DNA of 64,000 bases. It comes from Diogma glabrata (lineage: Eukaryota > Arthropoda > Insecta > Diptera > Cylindrotomidae). The position numbers were made by a program, and so were the translations under genes. The stretch covers positions 75,933,123 through 75,997,122 of the forward strand of contig OY856186.1 in assembly GCA_963693315.1 (NCBI GenBank), given 5' to 3'. This document shows positions 1 to 13,959 of the stretch, one piece after another; position 1 is the first letter of the stretch; the number at the start of each line of letters is the position of its first letter. The notes under the pieces are model-generated. The model saw only the letters and a program-made list of their open reading frames with translations, ran no database searches and was not told where the DNA came from.

Positions 1-944
1 ATTTTTTCTAGAATTGTTTTACAGGATATATAACTAAAAAATCGTTGCTCCAAAACCAGGTGATTCTTGATTTTTACATATGACTCAAATATGACTGCAG
101 CAAAAGAAAGTACAAGCGATTGTTTAATATTGTAGTTATAAGAAAAATAACACAATTAAGATTAATAGAATGAAAAAATGATCACTATTAATACCGCATA
201 ACCCACATGAAATATTTTGACCATCTGGTCCAGAAATGCCGTTGCCGAATTCATAAAAATGTAATAGGACTCTGGATGCTACCCGGAGTTTTGTTTAGCT
301 TCGACATCCCCATAATTTTTTGCAAATCAGCAAATCAGATTTCTGCATCTAAGGAGCTATCCAAATTACTAGGCTCCGTGTACAGCTGCTCAGATTCCGC
401 CCTGATAAGCCTAATATTTTTAAAAGCGGCGCTTCACATTCTCAATTTTTACGTTGATGTCTATTGAAAACTTTCTGTTGTTAAACTTGCTTACTAATTG
501 CCACCAGTCCTTACTAACTTTTACCGTTTCAGGAACTTCGCTTCAACCGAGCTTTTTATGTCTAGCATTGGATTTAAGGTGCATATCTTTTGATGTATAA
601 TCACTTGAACTTCTGAATTCATTTCTACATTTTTCGCACTCCAAACGTACAAGTTTTGTTTCTTAGGACATTTACGTGCTGTAAGAATCTGCCTGGATAC
701 ATTCTTAATCATATTGATCAAACTCAAATTGTGCGACTATATTAGTTTGTGATTTTAGATTTATTTTATTGCTTGCAGCTTTTTATTTATTGCGATATTG
801 CATGTGTATTATATATACTTAAGCCGAGATTTAAGTGAGCTAAAGCTGCAACAATCAGATCGTTTCCTTTTCATCAAGTTCTGTTAATTTTGTGAGTTTT
901 TCAATAGGTTCACTTTCTTTTAAAATCAGGCGTTTGCAAATCAG
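1..944. other. AT-rich sequence, no supported gene
   Basis: No intact gene is visible. On the minus strand, 480-730 can be read as a short broken segment with two Cys in C-x2-C spacing followed by spaced His (a C2H2-like look). It is interrupted by stops, has no recognisable family, and I do not call it a gene. Confidence 0.4.
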
Positions 945-1090
945 GCGTCACTCCGGCTAGTGATAACTCACTTCCATTACTTGGGGTATGTGATATCTGA
1001 GGTTAAATCGTATATCAAGAGCAGGGTGTGGAGAACTTGGGCTGGTCAAATATTATAAATAAACCGAAAATGATCCCCCCATGCGTCTAA
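945..1090 (+). repeat. Dispersed repeat family C, partial copy 1
   Basis: This stretch resembles 38,020-38,185 in the same orientation. Shared landmarks are 'ggctagtgat', 'tatgtgatatct', 'tcaagagcaggg' (here) against 'tcaatagcaggg', and the downstream 'gatccc..ccatgcg'. No coding capacity is visible. It is an old, diverged copy of a non-autonomous dispersed repeat; other copies lie near 37.8, 56.9 and 59.2 kb. Confidence 0.6.
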
Positions 1091-1305
1091 ATATAATACT
1101 TGAAATTCTTATTCGAGTTCACCCGCATATTGCTGAATCTCCATCATATCCATAAGATTTATTGACTCATCGACTGTTTTAGCTTTGGTTGGTGCATGTT
1201 TTGTAATGATTGAAATATTGTTGTATGTTAGAAAAATGAGCAATTTAGTAGATCGAGATTGACTCGTCCGTTTTTGTTATTCGATTTAATAGTCTGGTCA
1301 TTTTT

Positions 1306-1655
1306 TTGAAGTGAAAACTTCTTTAGGCGAGTTGTGCGATTTTGTACGGGGATAAACTTATATATTCAAATTAACGTCACGCTAATTTATTTATGTATAA
1401 AATACCTATATTCGGTCGTAACGTTTCAAATTGCAATATAGATATAAATATAGTCTACCGCGAGACTAAGGTGATATTGGTCGAGAGTTCAATTCCGGGA
1501 GAGTACATTTTTTTATTGTTTTTATAAAATTTTTATTAAATACCATTAAAATTATTGTTGTTTTATTAATGAATTCATAAAAATTTCTTTTTCGGAATTT
1601 TAAATTAAACAATAATGCAGTTTTTTAAAGTTATTGCTACTGTCTTTTTCCGTTT
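1306..1655 (+). repeat. Dispersed repeat family B, SINE-like, copy 1
   Basis: It matches 55,909-56,272 in the same orientation along most of its length: 'gaagtgaaaacttctttaggcg' at the left, 'aacgtttcaaattgc' in the middle, then a pol III box-B-like 'gagttcaattcc' near 1,485, then 'tttttattg', 'taaataccatt' and 'cagttttttaaagtta'. The box-B-like motif followed by an A/T-rich body suggests a tRNA-derived SINE, but no full tRNA fold is preserved. Further fragments lie at 1,845-1,900 and 2,064-2,145. Confidence 0.5.
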
Positions 1656-1844
1656 CGTTCATCATTTCGATATTAACAATAAAATTAATTATTTTTTTGA
1701 CAGACAGTGCTGTGAAATAAAATAAGGGAAACAAATCAAAATTACTATTTGAGTATGCATTTCTGTTTGAGTATGAGTTGATATCTGCATTGATATCTGC
1801 ATTGAAAAGATTGATTTAAACACAGTTTAAGGCTGCGGACAATT

Positions 1845-2145
1845 TACGGTTTTTAAATTTATCAGTTATTGCTATTGTCTTTTAGCATAGTGTGACTTCA
1901 ATGCGAAGTAAAATTTAAAATGCATTCAGATGATTTTTACGATATCTCAATATTTTATTCAGTTTTTAAAAGAAAGGTTTTGTGGCTATTCTGTTCTTTA
2001 TACTTTTTGTTGTTGTTTCTTTTTACATTTTTTCTATTTTCTGTTGGGGATTGTTGTACCATTTTTGCAGTAAAAACTTCTTTAGGCACGTTATGCAATT
2101 TTTATGGGGAAAATTTATTTATTCAAGTCATCGTCACGCTAAATA
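1845..2145 (+). repeat. Fragments of repeat family B
   Basis: Two pieces resemble copy 1. One is 'cagttattgctattgtctttt' near 1,863 (compare 1,631-1,650). The other is 'aaaacttctttaggc' near 2,074 followed by 'ggggaaaatttat' and 'gtcacgctaa' (compare 1,315-1,385). The open frames crossing this region show no family resemblance and are not called as genes. Confidence 0.4.
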
Positions 2146-2452
2146 AATATTAAATATAAAATAAATATTAAAAGAGAGTAAGATAAATTGTAATAATTTG
2201 TTATTTTCTTATTTCTTATTCTCATTTTCATGATTTATTATGTGTTTTTTTTTCTTTTTTATTGATTTTGATTTTTTTCAGCTTAAGTGTAGTATGTATG
2301 TATGTATAGTAAGTAAAGATTTTGTTGTTTTTTTAAGTAAATTAAAAAAATTGTTTTGTAATATTTGATTTGTGTGTTTATCTCTATACTGTTCAATTAA
2401 GGTTAACGTAATTGATAGGACGAATAACCTAAGTATTGTTGAAATTAATGAC
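2146..2452. other. AT-rich spacer
   Basis: Low-complexity A/T sequence with a short 'tatgtatg' run near 2,295. I see no gene, RNA or repeat boundary here. Confidence 0.4.
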
Positions 2453-2598
2453 AATTTTTTTTTATTAATTAGTTAGACATGTTTAGCACTCTAAATATGA
2501 AATATTCATTATTTAGACTCTTTGAATATCGGAAGATACCATGTCAAGTATAAAGGAAGGAGACGAGGAAAATGGAAGGAATGGGGATATAGGGATAA

Positions 2599-4599
2599 CT
2601 ATACTAATTGTTTTAAATGATTATGGACATTTTCTTTAAATGCCTGAGGGGAAAATTCATCGGGAAATACAGAGGGAGGTATTGAGTTCCACAATATGGC
2701 CACTCTATTAAAATAGTCGTTCTGGAAGGACACAGTTCTACAACGAGGTATTTGTACAACAAATGGATTAGATAACCCGGCAGCTCTTGTTTGTCGATTA
2801 TACTGCGCACACAATGGAAGGATATTTTGAATTTCCTTAGAGGAGAATTCGCTAAAGTTATATTTATAGTAGATTGACAATTCAGCCACATTTCTTCTGT
2901 GCTCGAGTGAATCAAGCTGGTCCGTTAGTTCGGTATTACCAATCAACCGTATTGCTTTTCTCTGTACAGAGTCTAGACATATTATTGTTGACTGACAAAC
3001 ACCTCCCCAAACATGACAGCAGTACTCCGTACATGGACGAATAAAGGACTTGAAGATTAGCAAAATTTGCTCGGGATTGAAATACTTTTTACATCGACTC
3101 AAGAATTCTAGTTTTTGCATTGCAGATTTAGCGAGGTTGAACACATGTTTATTCCATTTCAGGTTATTTTGAATATCCACTCCAAGAAGTCTAACTGATT
3201 CAACCTCACGCAATTCCTCGTGGTTTATTTTAATAGGAAAATTTTTATGTCGCTCTATTCCAGAAAGACGACATAGTTTGGTTTTGGTTGGATTAAATGA
3301 GACAAGATTACGATCTCTCCTTTCCATTATACGCTCCAGATCTTTGTTGATAGAATCAATTAGCAGCTCTCTATCAGTAGTAACTGCAGAATGCGATCGA
3401 AATTTAGGAGATGCATGTGATGCATGCAATGTGCTTTCATCAGCAAAACTATGGATTGGGTGCACTGTGGAAATAAGTAAGTCATTAATGTATAGAAGAA
3501 ACAAGGTTGGTGAGAGTGCAGAACCTTGGGGAACCCCAGCATTGGTTGTGAAAATATTGGATGTGATACCATCTAAATTAACATGAAATTGGCGACCTTT
3601 AAGAAAACTATGAATCCATGAGACAGTAAGATGGTCTATGCCATAAGATTTTAATTTAGCTATGAGATTTTTATGCCACACTTTATCAAATGCTTTAGAA
3701 ATGTCAAGTTAAATACTGAATGTTTCACCATGGTTTTCCAGCGATTTGTTCCAGAGATGGGATACGTAGGCTAACAGATCACCTGTTGCATGACTTCTAC
3801 GAAAACCATACTGTTTATCATCAATAATTCGCGACACTTCCAAATAATCTATTAAATTGTAGTTAACATATTTTTCAAATATTTTAGCTAAAACTGACAG
3901 AATTGCAATTGGTCTATAATTGTTAGGATCTATCTTACTGCCTTTCTTTGGTATGGGTTTAACGCTGGCCAGCTTCCAAGAGTCGGGAAATATTCCGGTT
4001 TTATAAGATAAATAGAAAATTTTTGTTAAAATTGAAGCTAATTGCCTAGCAAAGTTTTTAAGAATGAGGGGTGGAATACCGTCGGGGCCAGCAGATTTGT
4101 TGATATTGATAGAAAGAAGCATTTTCCGTACAATATTGCAACGAAAAATAATTGGTTTCATTTTCGTTACAACTGGGGGAATGAGTGTAGGAGAATGGGG
4201 AGGTTCAACTATGTTTGAGTTTTCTGCGAATATACGACCCAAAAGATCCACCTTCTCTTTCGAGTCGCTCACGGGAATGTCATTCAGAACTAAGGTTGGA
4301 ATAGAGGATCGAGTAAAATTGCTCTGGACTGATTTAACTGCCTGAAAGAAACTACGTGAGCCAGATGGGTGCTCGGCGAATTTCTTTGCTTTCTTCTGGA
4401 TAAACGCTTCTTTGTCCAAGTCTATTTTGTATTTACTAATATTTCTGGCTTTCTTATAGGCGCTTTGGGTTTCAGGTGTTTTATTAGCGTTATATGTCTT
4501 AAATGCTTTGCGTTTATTCCTCACTGCCTCATCAACATCCCGCGTGAACCAAGGCTCAGTTTTAGGAGTGATTAATCGATTTGGAATAAACCGCTGCAT
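2599..4599 (-). pseudogene. LINE ORF2, reverse transcriptase part with in-frame stop
   Basis: Two open blocks in one frame (4,599-3,709 and 3,708-2,599) together make the RT palm, thumb and C-terminal region. Landmarks are 'SAGPDGIPPLIL', 'VKPIPKKGSK', 'NYRPIAILSVLAKIFEK', 'QYGFR' and 'LDISKAFDKVWH' (motif A), then 'GVPQGSALSPTLF' (motif B) and 'SFADEST' where FADD is expected (motif C, codons at 3,447-3,436). The TAA at 3,711-3,709 lies one codon before motif A. The second catalytic Asp of motif C reads Glu (GAA instead of GAT or GAC). The C-terminal part resembles the 41.9-42.2 kb fragment ('LDSVQRK', 'LEHRR', 'YKY'). Confidence 0.87.
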
Positions 4600-4625
4600 T
4601 CCGTCTTTTATGATTTCGGATATTC

Positions 4626-5573
4626 TTATTGCCGATGTGCTAGGATCTTGATCAATACAACAAATAGTTTTCCAAGGTGTTTCATCATAAAGTTTCTCAG
4701 TCCCTCCCAGTTGGCGCGTTTATAGTTCCAAACGCGACGAGGATTTGCTTTAATTTGTGTCGGTGATGTAAATTGCACTATTGCTGATATTAGTAGATGG
4801 TCCGATATTCCGAGGGGTTGTTCAACTTTTGTCTTCGTGGTATCTGGTTCGTTTGTCAAAAACAGATCCAGCAAATTATTGTTATGATGTAAATTGTCTG
4901 AGATTCTAGTGGGACACTCTATCATTTGCGTCAAACCGTGATAATCTGCGAGTATCAGTTCGGCTTGTATTTCTACGTCGTCAGTGCGCGATGAATACTT
5001 AAGCCATTCTTTATTATGAATATTAAAGTCTCCAAGAATGGCCAGTCTTGCTTTGGGGTAGGCCGTGGTAATCTTGTCTAGATTAGCCGATATTTGATCG
5101 AAAAAGGGACATCCTGGGGGAGAATTTGGGGATCTGTATAATCCTATTATAAACATACTTTCATCAACACCTGAGATCTTCAGTGCTATAGAATTATGGT
5201 GCTTAGAGTTCAACTCGTAGGCCTTAATTCTCATACATGAAAGTGAATCTCGAACAAATACACAGACACCATGCTTGTTATAAAAGAAATGTTCCAATTC
5301 GTAACTAGGTATCCGGTATTTATCGAGATCCAACTTCGATGCTTTGCCACTAACAATTGTTTCGGTAAGAAACAATATGTCAGGTTTATTTTTTTCAATG
5401 TAGTGATGAACCTCGTTTAGATTCGAATTGAGTCCTCTTATGTTGGTGAAGTCAATGCTAAGCTGTTGGTTCACTCTGCGGCCATTCTGTTGAGACAAAG
5501 ACTTACCCTTTGACATTGCAGGCAAAGCTACTGAAATTCGGCCAGGCCTAAATTTCAACACTAAACAGTACAA
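4626..5573 (-). pseudogene. LINE ORF2, endonuclease part (EEP fold)
   Basis: This 315-codon segment carries the endonuclease/exonuclease/phosphatase domain that nicks target DNA for target-primed reverse transcription. Visible motifs are the N-terminal 'NIRGLNSN', 'ILFLTET' with the metal-binding Glu, 'GLYRSPNS', 'ILGDFNIHN' with the catalytic Asp/Asn pair, and 'GISDHLLI' with the Ser-Asp-His signature near the end. All catalytic positions I can identify are present. The frame is lost near 4,690: the last ~20 residues are off-frame, and the natural continuation lies in the frame of the downstream RT segment, consistent with a one-base indel. The first Met near 5,573 may not be the real start. 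Confidence 0.85.
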
Positions 5574-6310
5574 AAGAAACTGGGTATCTCTGTCACAAAA
5601 ACACGATAGCAGATTTCATGCAACAGTAGCACGAGAAGAGAAAAGCAAAAAAAAGTGGAGACACAAAAGACACTAACAAAATTGAAGAGTACAAATAAAG
5701 GGTTAAATTCTAAACTCCTAACTTTTGTCAAAAAAAGACATTTCATAATCAACTAACTGATATTTTCCAACTCCTAAAATAAGTCCGAGGTGGGAGGAGC
5801 CAGATCATGTAAAAAACTTCACAAAGAATATCTCAATCAATCCAAAAAAAATCACTAACAACTAAAACGAAATTTTTTGCTTTCTGTTACCAAGACAAAT
5901 TTACGCTTTAAAATAATAAATAAATTTATTACATCAAAGCAATAAAGGTAAAATTTTACCTGCCTACCCCTTAATAACAGTAAACACAAAATACCAAATA
6001 ATTTTTTAATAAAGAACAATCTCACCAATTATATAATTGTCTCCGCCTCCGTCCTTCAACACTTCTATTTTTATAAATACTAACAAAAACAGTATAACAC
6101 TTATTAGCTATTTATAAATACTTATCAACACTTATAACACTTATTTTCGATTGCTTTTTTTTTTGTTTTTGTTTTTCTTTTTATTTAGGAGACTACCTTC
6201 CTCGTCCGACTCCGAAATATGAATGAATATATTATAAATAATTTTGGTTTCGTTCTCTTGATTCATATTTTCGATTTTCTTTTTTTTTGAATTTGATGTT
6301 TTTCTTAGTT
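5574..6310. other. AT-rich sequence upstream of the LINE
   Basis: This may include the LINE 5' untranslated region or a lost ORF1, but nothing recognisable is encoded. It has A-rich and T-rich runs only. Confidence 0.35.
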
Positions 6311-7195
6311 AATAACAGTGTGGAAGTGTGGTAAAGTAAGAAAAGATTTTATTGTAATTAGACGACGCTTTTCACAGTTTTAAGTTTTCACTTCAATTGG
6401 CAGACCTCAAGACTGCCTTTTTTTATATGAACGATTATTTACAACTCAGGAACTTAACATTCAAAACGATGTTATGATAGAAATGGTAACATTAATATTC
6501 AGCGCAAACCTTTAAATTTGCAATGATTTTGTTCCATAACTTATTAATTAATTTTTTCTATAATATTGTAATAAACTTCGCCCAGAATGGGTTAATTTAA
6601 TTTAATCATAAATAACCAATACGTTCCGCCTAAATGCTTTCTACATTCTATGGCAAATCAAAAGTTAACTCCCTTTAACAAATACATTTTGCATAAATTA
6701 AATTTGAGTTCGCTATTACAAATGCAAGTATGAATGAAAACAGGTGTGGCCTATTCAAGATGTACGGACTACGTAGTATTGATTTCTAGTGGATTATAGA
6801 AGTTTCGATTTATTTATTTTTCGATATAAATAAGCGAACAAAAATATTAGATTGTCAGTTTTAATTTTGCAATTAAAAGTGTTTTACAAATATTCGAAAG
6901 TATAAGGAATAATCGGTGGTACTTGAGCCTGGGTGCTAATAGTAAAAGAATTTGAACTTAGTGGAATAGTAAATACAGATTTTACGATTCCGAGTATTAG
7001 TGATTCAAATTGTGGAAAAGCAGTGAAGTTCATCGTGCATTTCTGGAGACCCTGGAATTTATAGCAATTAAAATCGGAAGTTGCTGTAACTGGTTGATAA
7101 ATAAAGTTTGAGATTCTGTTAACTAAAGATCTTTCTTTTACTGTCGTGTTTGTTCAATAATCTAAAAGAACCAACGAAGAGTCGTTACAATATGT
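6311..7195 (+). other. Possible solo LTR or promoter-like segment
   Basis: A TATA-like 'cgatataaataagcg' lies at about 6,822-6,836, and an AATAAA lies about 270 bases downstream near 7,100, followed by a T-rich end. This spacing is typical of an LTR (U3-R-U5), and the element would read left to right. I could not find matching ends, a target duplication or a partner LTR, so the call is tentative. It could equally be chance in A/T-rich DNA. Confidence 0.2.
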
Positions 7196-9219
7196 TACTA
7201 TACTAATATGCTAAACATTTACAAAACTTTATTCTCATCTCACAATCAAAGACCATTTAAAACGTAAAATTTAGAAATGTGACAAGCTCATATAATTCCA
7301 ATTAACTAGGTAGTACTCGTATGATAACCACATAAATCAAAATCCAAAAATTATCTTACTTTTATTTAGTAACGAAAAATTTCTAAACCCATTTATTACA
7401 TTGAGCTTTCATCTAAATCCTCACATTCGCAAAGGTGACGGTATAAAATCCCAAAAATTAAAAGAATCAAAATTATTTCAAATAATTTCCGATCCATGCT
7501 CAAACCATTTTAAAGTTTATTTACATTCCTTCCTGTTACCTTTTATCTTAACCTTAAACAACATTCTTCCTGTCTATTGAAATTTCGAAAACTATTACAT
7601 CGAAATTGTTTCAAATAAAAATAGAAAAATATCCTATAAATTTTCTAGGATTTAGATTTGGAAAATTTTAGCCATTCTCGTTTATTGTTGTTGTTGTAAG
7701 AAAATTTATTGTTTTTGAGAATCTACTGGACAAGTCAACTAAAAATAGAATGAATGAATGATCCATAAATATTTTAAGTGAATCCTTTTATTTATTTTCG
7801 GGATATTTATTTGAATTGTTTTAGTTTTGATATTTTTCTCTTCGGCATCGTATCTAATAGTCATATGTCTTACGTGTATGTTTTTATTGCAAATTCAATT
7901 TCAAAACTAATGAAATTCTATTTGACAATTTATTTCCGAATTTTCAGATTTAAATTGGTTTTAAGAATTAATGTGATAGAATGATTTATAAATATATTTA
8001 AGAGTTTGGCTTATCTAAATCATTTGCAATCTGGTATAATAACGTATATTTTGGGTAATGTTTTATTTTATGTATAAAGAACAGGGTAAACTTTTCCTCC
8101 ACATTCTTGTTCGTATATCCCACACTGGTTTGTGAATTTTAATTAAACCAAGAAAAATATTAATAAAAAACTGTCACATACAATATCAAAAGTTTTTAAT
8201 TTTATTTCAAATCATCACAGAATAATATTTCAGTTTGTGTCAGTTTTGCAGCTTTGTCAAATACATCATGGTCGTTTTTTTACATAATCATGACAAATAA
8301 TTCATCTCGAAAATTTTCATTATCTGAATTTTTTTTTTGCTTTTAATGCATTTTGTTTTTCATTTTTACAGTTAGTTTTTATTAACATAAAAGATAGAAG
8401 TTTTCTTTTGATATTATAGAAAAGATCTCGTTGCAAAATTTTACGGTATTGTAGTTTTTCCATTAGAGCTGGTGGTCGGGTTGGTTCGTTGGTTTTAGGA
8501 ACCGAACGTATTGAAAACATTTCGTAATTTAAAATAATGTCCGTCGATTGGGAATATAACTGATTCGTCTAGACATATAGAACAATTGTAAAAATAAAGG
8601 GGTGTAATATCGACAGCAAAAGTATAGAAAATATCGTAATATAGTATTTTTGTACAACTGAGCTTTTTGTGTACACTTTCAGTGTAACGTTCAACATACC
8701 TGGTTGGGAGCTGTTGGTTGCAGGGATGGTAGGTTAATAAGGTTATTGATATCAAAGGGATTTAAGTTTTGGTTCTCGAGTTTTCCAAATGCCTTTTTTC
8801 CCAGAGTTTCTTTATCTTTCGAAGATTAAATCACTTATCGCAGAACTATGTTTTACTAATGTTTATCAAATTTGGAATCCAACAGGTTTGAGTATCTGCA
8901 TTGAAATCTTATAATGGACTCTTTCGCTCTCTCCAGTTAATGCAAAAACTACATTCCTCCCCTTTTAATGAAACCAATCTGACCTGGTCAAAGGTAATGG
9001 GCGGTATGTTAAAGATCGGGTGGTTATTGACAAAATATGCATGAATACCTGTTAATACGCCTCATTAGACTTTAAGTGCTCTGTCTTTTCTGAGTGGCTT
9101 TGACCAATACGCACTCCTAAATTATTTTGACACCGAATTCGATGGATTTTACCGTTGGTACTTGACGAAACATGATAAATATTTTTCTCTAAATAAAATT
9201 CCTTTTTGTTTTCGCAGAG
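7196..9219. other. AT-rich intergenic sequence
   Basis: No gene, RNA or clear repeat boundary is recognised. Small open frames here are short, lysine- or phenylalanine-rich and without motifs. Confidence 0.4.
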
Positions 9220-9419
9220 NNNNNNNNNNNNNNNNNNNNNNNNNNNNNNNNNNNNNNNNNNNNNNNNNNNNNNNNNNNNNNNNNNNNNNNNNNNNNNNNN
9301 NNNNNNNNNNNNNNNNNNNNNNNNNNNNNNNNNNNNNNNNNNNNNNNNNNNNNNNNNNNNNNNNNNNNNNNNNNNNNNNNNNNNNNNNNNNNNNNNNNNN
9401 NNNNNNNNNNNNNNNNNNN
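9220..9419. other. Assembly gap (200 N)
   Basis: Exactly 200 N, the usual placeholder for a gap of unknown length. It cuts into or abuts the left arm of the foldback element that starts at 9,420, which probably caused the assembly break. Any open frame read across it is meaningless. Confidence 0.99.
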
Positions 9420-10294
9420 TGTGGAAATGTTCTTTAGGGTTCAAAAAATCAAAATCCACAAGAATTTAAATTTTCGCACGCGCCACTTCCGGTCCACACA
9501 AAATAAAGCACTTGAAAAGTCGTATTTTTGTGTTTTGTGGTTTTAGCTGTAAAACTTTTTCTATTAAAGATATTGATTCGATCAAGGTGGCATTATAAAG
9601 CTGAAAGATGGTAATTTTTAAAACAAATGTAAAAATTGAGATAGTTCATATATTTGAAAAATGAGAGAGTATTGAAAATACGTGTATTTTATTGATTTTC
9701 AATTGACACCAGTGTCTGCACTGTTGAATATAAAAGTCTAAATATTCTCAAATATCAAAGTGCACATATCGTTATAGTATAAAAAATTAAAATCGACTCG
9801 TTCCGTCAACTCGTAATGCAAAATCTCTTTACTTGAAATTTTGAAATTTCAGCAAACTTGCACATTTCAGGCTACAATTTGGACGTGTTTGGTGAAAGAC
9901 AAAATCTTGGAATTAGCAGGATATTAAGTGCTTACCTTTTAATTCAAAAAACTTTAAGGTTTGTTTTGTTATTTTCTCCTGACGCGGGTGTACAGGTGTT
10001 TAAAGAGAAGCAAACATTATATAGCCATTTGTTTCTTACCGATTACAGCTTCTTACTTACAGCTTACAGTTTCTTACAGTTTTATTTTTGTTTTAAAAAC
10101 TACCAGTTTTTAGCTTTATAATGCCACCTTGATCGAATCAATATCTTTAATAGAAAAAGTTTTACAGCTAAAACCACAAAACACAAAAATACGACTTTTC
10201 AAGTGCTTTATTTTGTGTGGACCGGAAGTGGCGCGTGCGAAAATTTAAATTCTTGTGGATTTAGATTTTTTGAACCCTAAAGAACATTTCCACA
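9420..10294. mobile_element. Foldback element with 183-bp inverted arms
   Basis: The arms 9,420-9,602 and 10,112-10,294 are near-perfect reverse complements. I saw one mismatch, near 9,449 against 10,264. The interior of about 510 bp has no recognisable gene. Landmarks in the arms are 'ccacttccggtccacac' and 'gatcgaatcaatatc'. The left arm probably continues into the gap, so its outer end and any target duplication cannot be checked. It is a non-autonomous DNA element; the superfamily is unknown. Confidence 0.85.
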
Positions 10295-10498
10295 AAGTTT
10301 GAGTAAAATCTAAAACAGTGCAGCAACAAGTTTTCTTTTTTTTCGATGATTTCATATGGAACCAAAGTTCAACTTCAAGTCGGCACGGGTTAACTTTATT
10401 TGATTGACCTGAAATTTCTTACAGTTCATTTTTATATGTATACACACCGATTTAGGGGGTGAGACCAAAAATATATCATAATTTTTTTTTCCCCATAT

Positions 10499-12760
<2,262 letters not shown>

Positions 12761-12940
12761 ATGGATTTAAAAAAAACTCGCAATAATTGTACAATTTTGA
12801 ATCAAATGAAAAATTTACGCACGTCTTTGGGAAGACAAACCTGTTTCTCTCTGAGAGAAATAAAGGAAAAAAAACAAAAAAAAAACGATTTGACATAAGA
12901 GCAGTCACGTTTAATATTAGTTATGGTGGTCGGTTGGCTA

Positions 12941-13263
12941 TTTCGCAGAGTTTTTATTATTAATAACTATTTATAGTAGTATTTAGTTTATACGCTCGAT
13001 CTTATTTCGATTTTTCCATCATCTTCAGGAGCTTACAAAAAACTGATTTAAAATTTTTAAGCCTAAAATTTAAATTAACATAATTACATTATGGTAACTC
13101 AATAAAAATTTTATTGAGTCACCATGATGCAATTATGTTAATTTAAATTTTAAAATACGTTTTTGTAAGCTCCTGAAGATGTAGTTAAAATCCAAATCAA
13201 ATCGAGCGTATAAATTAAATACAATTAAATAGTTAATTTATTAATAATAAAAATTATGCGAAA
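12941..13263. mobile_element. Hairpin MITE flanked by TA
   Basis: The whole 323 bp is one inverted repeat centred near 13,105 ('actcaataaaa/ttttattgagt'). The outer ends read TTTCGCAGAG and ...GCGAAA, and TA lies directly outside both ends (12,939-12,940 and 13,264-13,265). The arms share 'gctcctgaagatg', the 'cgagcgtat' region and 'attattaataa'. A TA target and hairpin structure fit a Tc1/mariner-type MITE. It carries no coding sequence. Confidence 0.8.
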
Positions 13264-13265
13264 TA

Positions 13266-13959
13266 TCAACAAGGTATTTTGACACTGTCCATTGTCTCCA
13301 TCATATTTTGTTAAAAGCGTATTTTCTTAAAGGATGGCATGGCGTCCGTGCCATAGAAGATGCTTAGAACAAATGCAACTACAAGCTGTAGCGACCTTTG
13401 ATGCATCGTGCTTCCCATACAACTAGACCAAGCTGGGGTTTTCGCCAGATGTACGCGATGTAGGTGCAACAATTATGGAAAAACGTTTTTATAAAAAATT
13501 TCACCTCACCGTGTTCTATCTTCATCCACTTTTCAATATACGGGATCAGATGGTAAGACTATTGGCCTTTTGTCTGTTGATTATGTATACTCAGTACTAG
13601 CGCTCTTTTGTCTTTAAGGCTATGTGGCATTGTCGCAGTCATAAATACCGCTCCTTCTGTAGCTTTAACAACTACTTGCAGGGCATTTAGTCTATGAACA
13701 GATCCCATATTATTTCAGTACGTCTTGTTTTTTATTGTCTAGGCCAAATTGGGGTGAAATGTATTAGAGTAGACGTAACAACGCTTGCTGGAAGCATTCT
13801 TTTATTTTTGGAGGCCCCCTTCGAGAGTTTGGCATTTTTAGTGACCAAGCTGTTCTCATTCTGGTTGTTGTCGTCTTGTGCCATCTGATACGCTCTGGAT
13901 GACTATCGTTTTTTTTTTAATTTTCTACCGATAGGCTCTTCGTTTTATTTCTACTACTC
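13266..13959 (+). other. Unassigned sequence, perhaps decayed Gypsy pol
   Basis: It lies directly upstream of recognisable Gypsy RNase H and is less A/T-rich than its surroundings, so it may be decayed reverse transcriptase. I could not recognise RT motifs in any frame. Confidence 0.3.

Larger units (their letters stand above)
2453..5573 (-). mobile_element. Non-LTR retrotransposon (CR1/Jockey-type LINE), inactivated
   Basis: On the minus strand this reads 5' to 3' as an apurinic-type endonuclease, a reverse transcriptase, a C-terminal extension, and a 3' untranslated region of about 140 bases ending in AATAAA plus a short A run at 2,463-2,453. That order is the usual LINE ORF2 layout. No ORF1 or clear 5' end could be recognised upstream of 5,573, so the copy may be 5'-truncated. 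Three lesions kill it: a frameshift near 4,690, an in-frame TAA at 3,711-3,709, and a change in the catalytic FADD box. The open stretches are otherwise long, so decay is moderate. The exact clade (CR1, Jockey or a relative) is not settled by eye. Confidence 0.85.

Noticed and set aside
2590..2600. I-SceI-like 'tagggataac' near the LINE end
   Set aside because: Only about ten bases match the homing-endonuclease site; chance is sufficient.
3278..4575. Plus-strand frames of 68-102 codons over the LINE
   Set aside because: Antisense shadows of the reverse transcriptase.
9052..9469. Open frames running through the N block
   Set aside because: They consist mostly of undetermined residues and exist only because N does not create stops.
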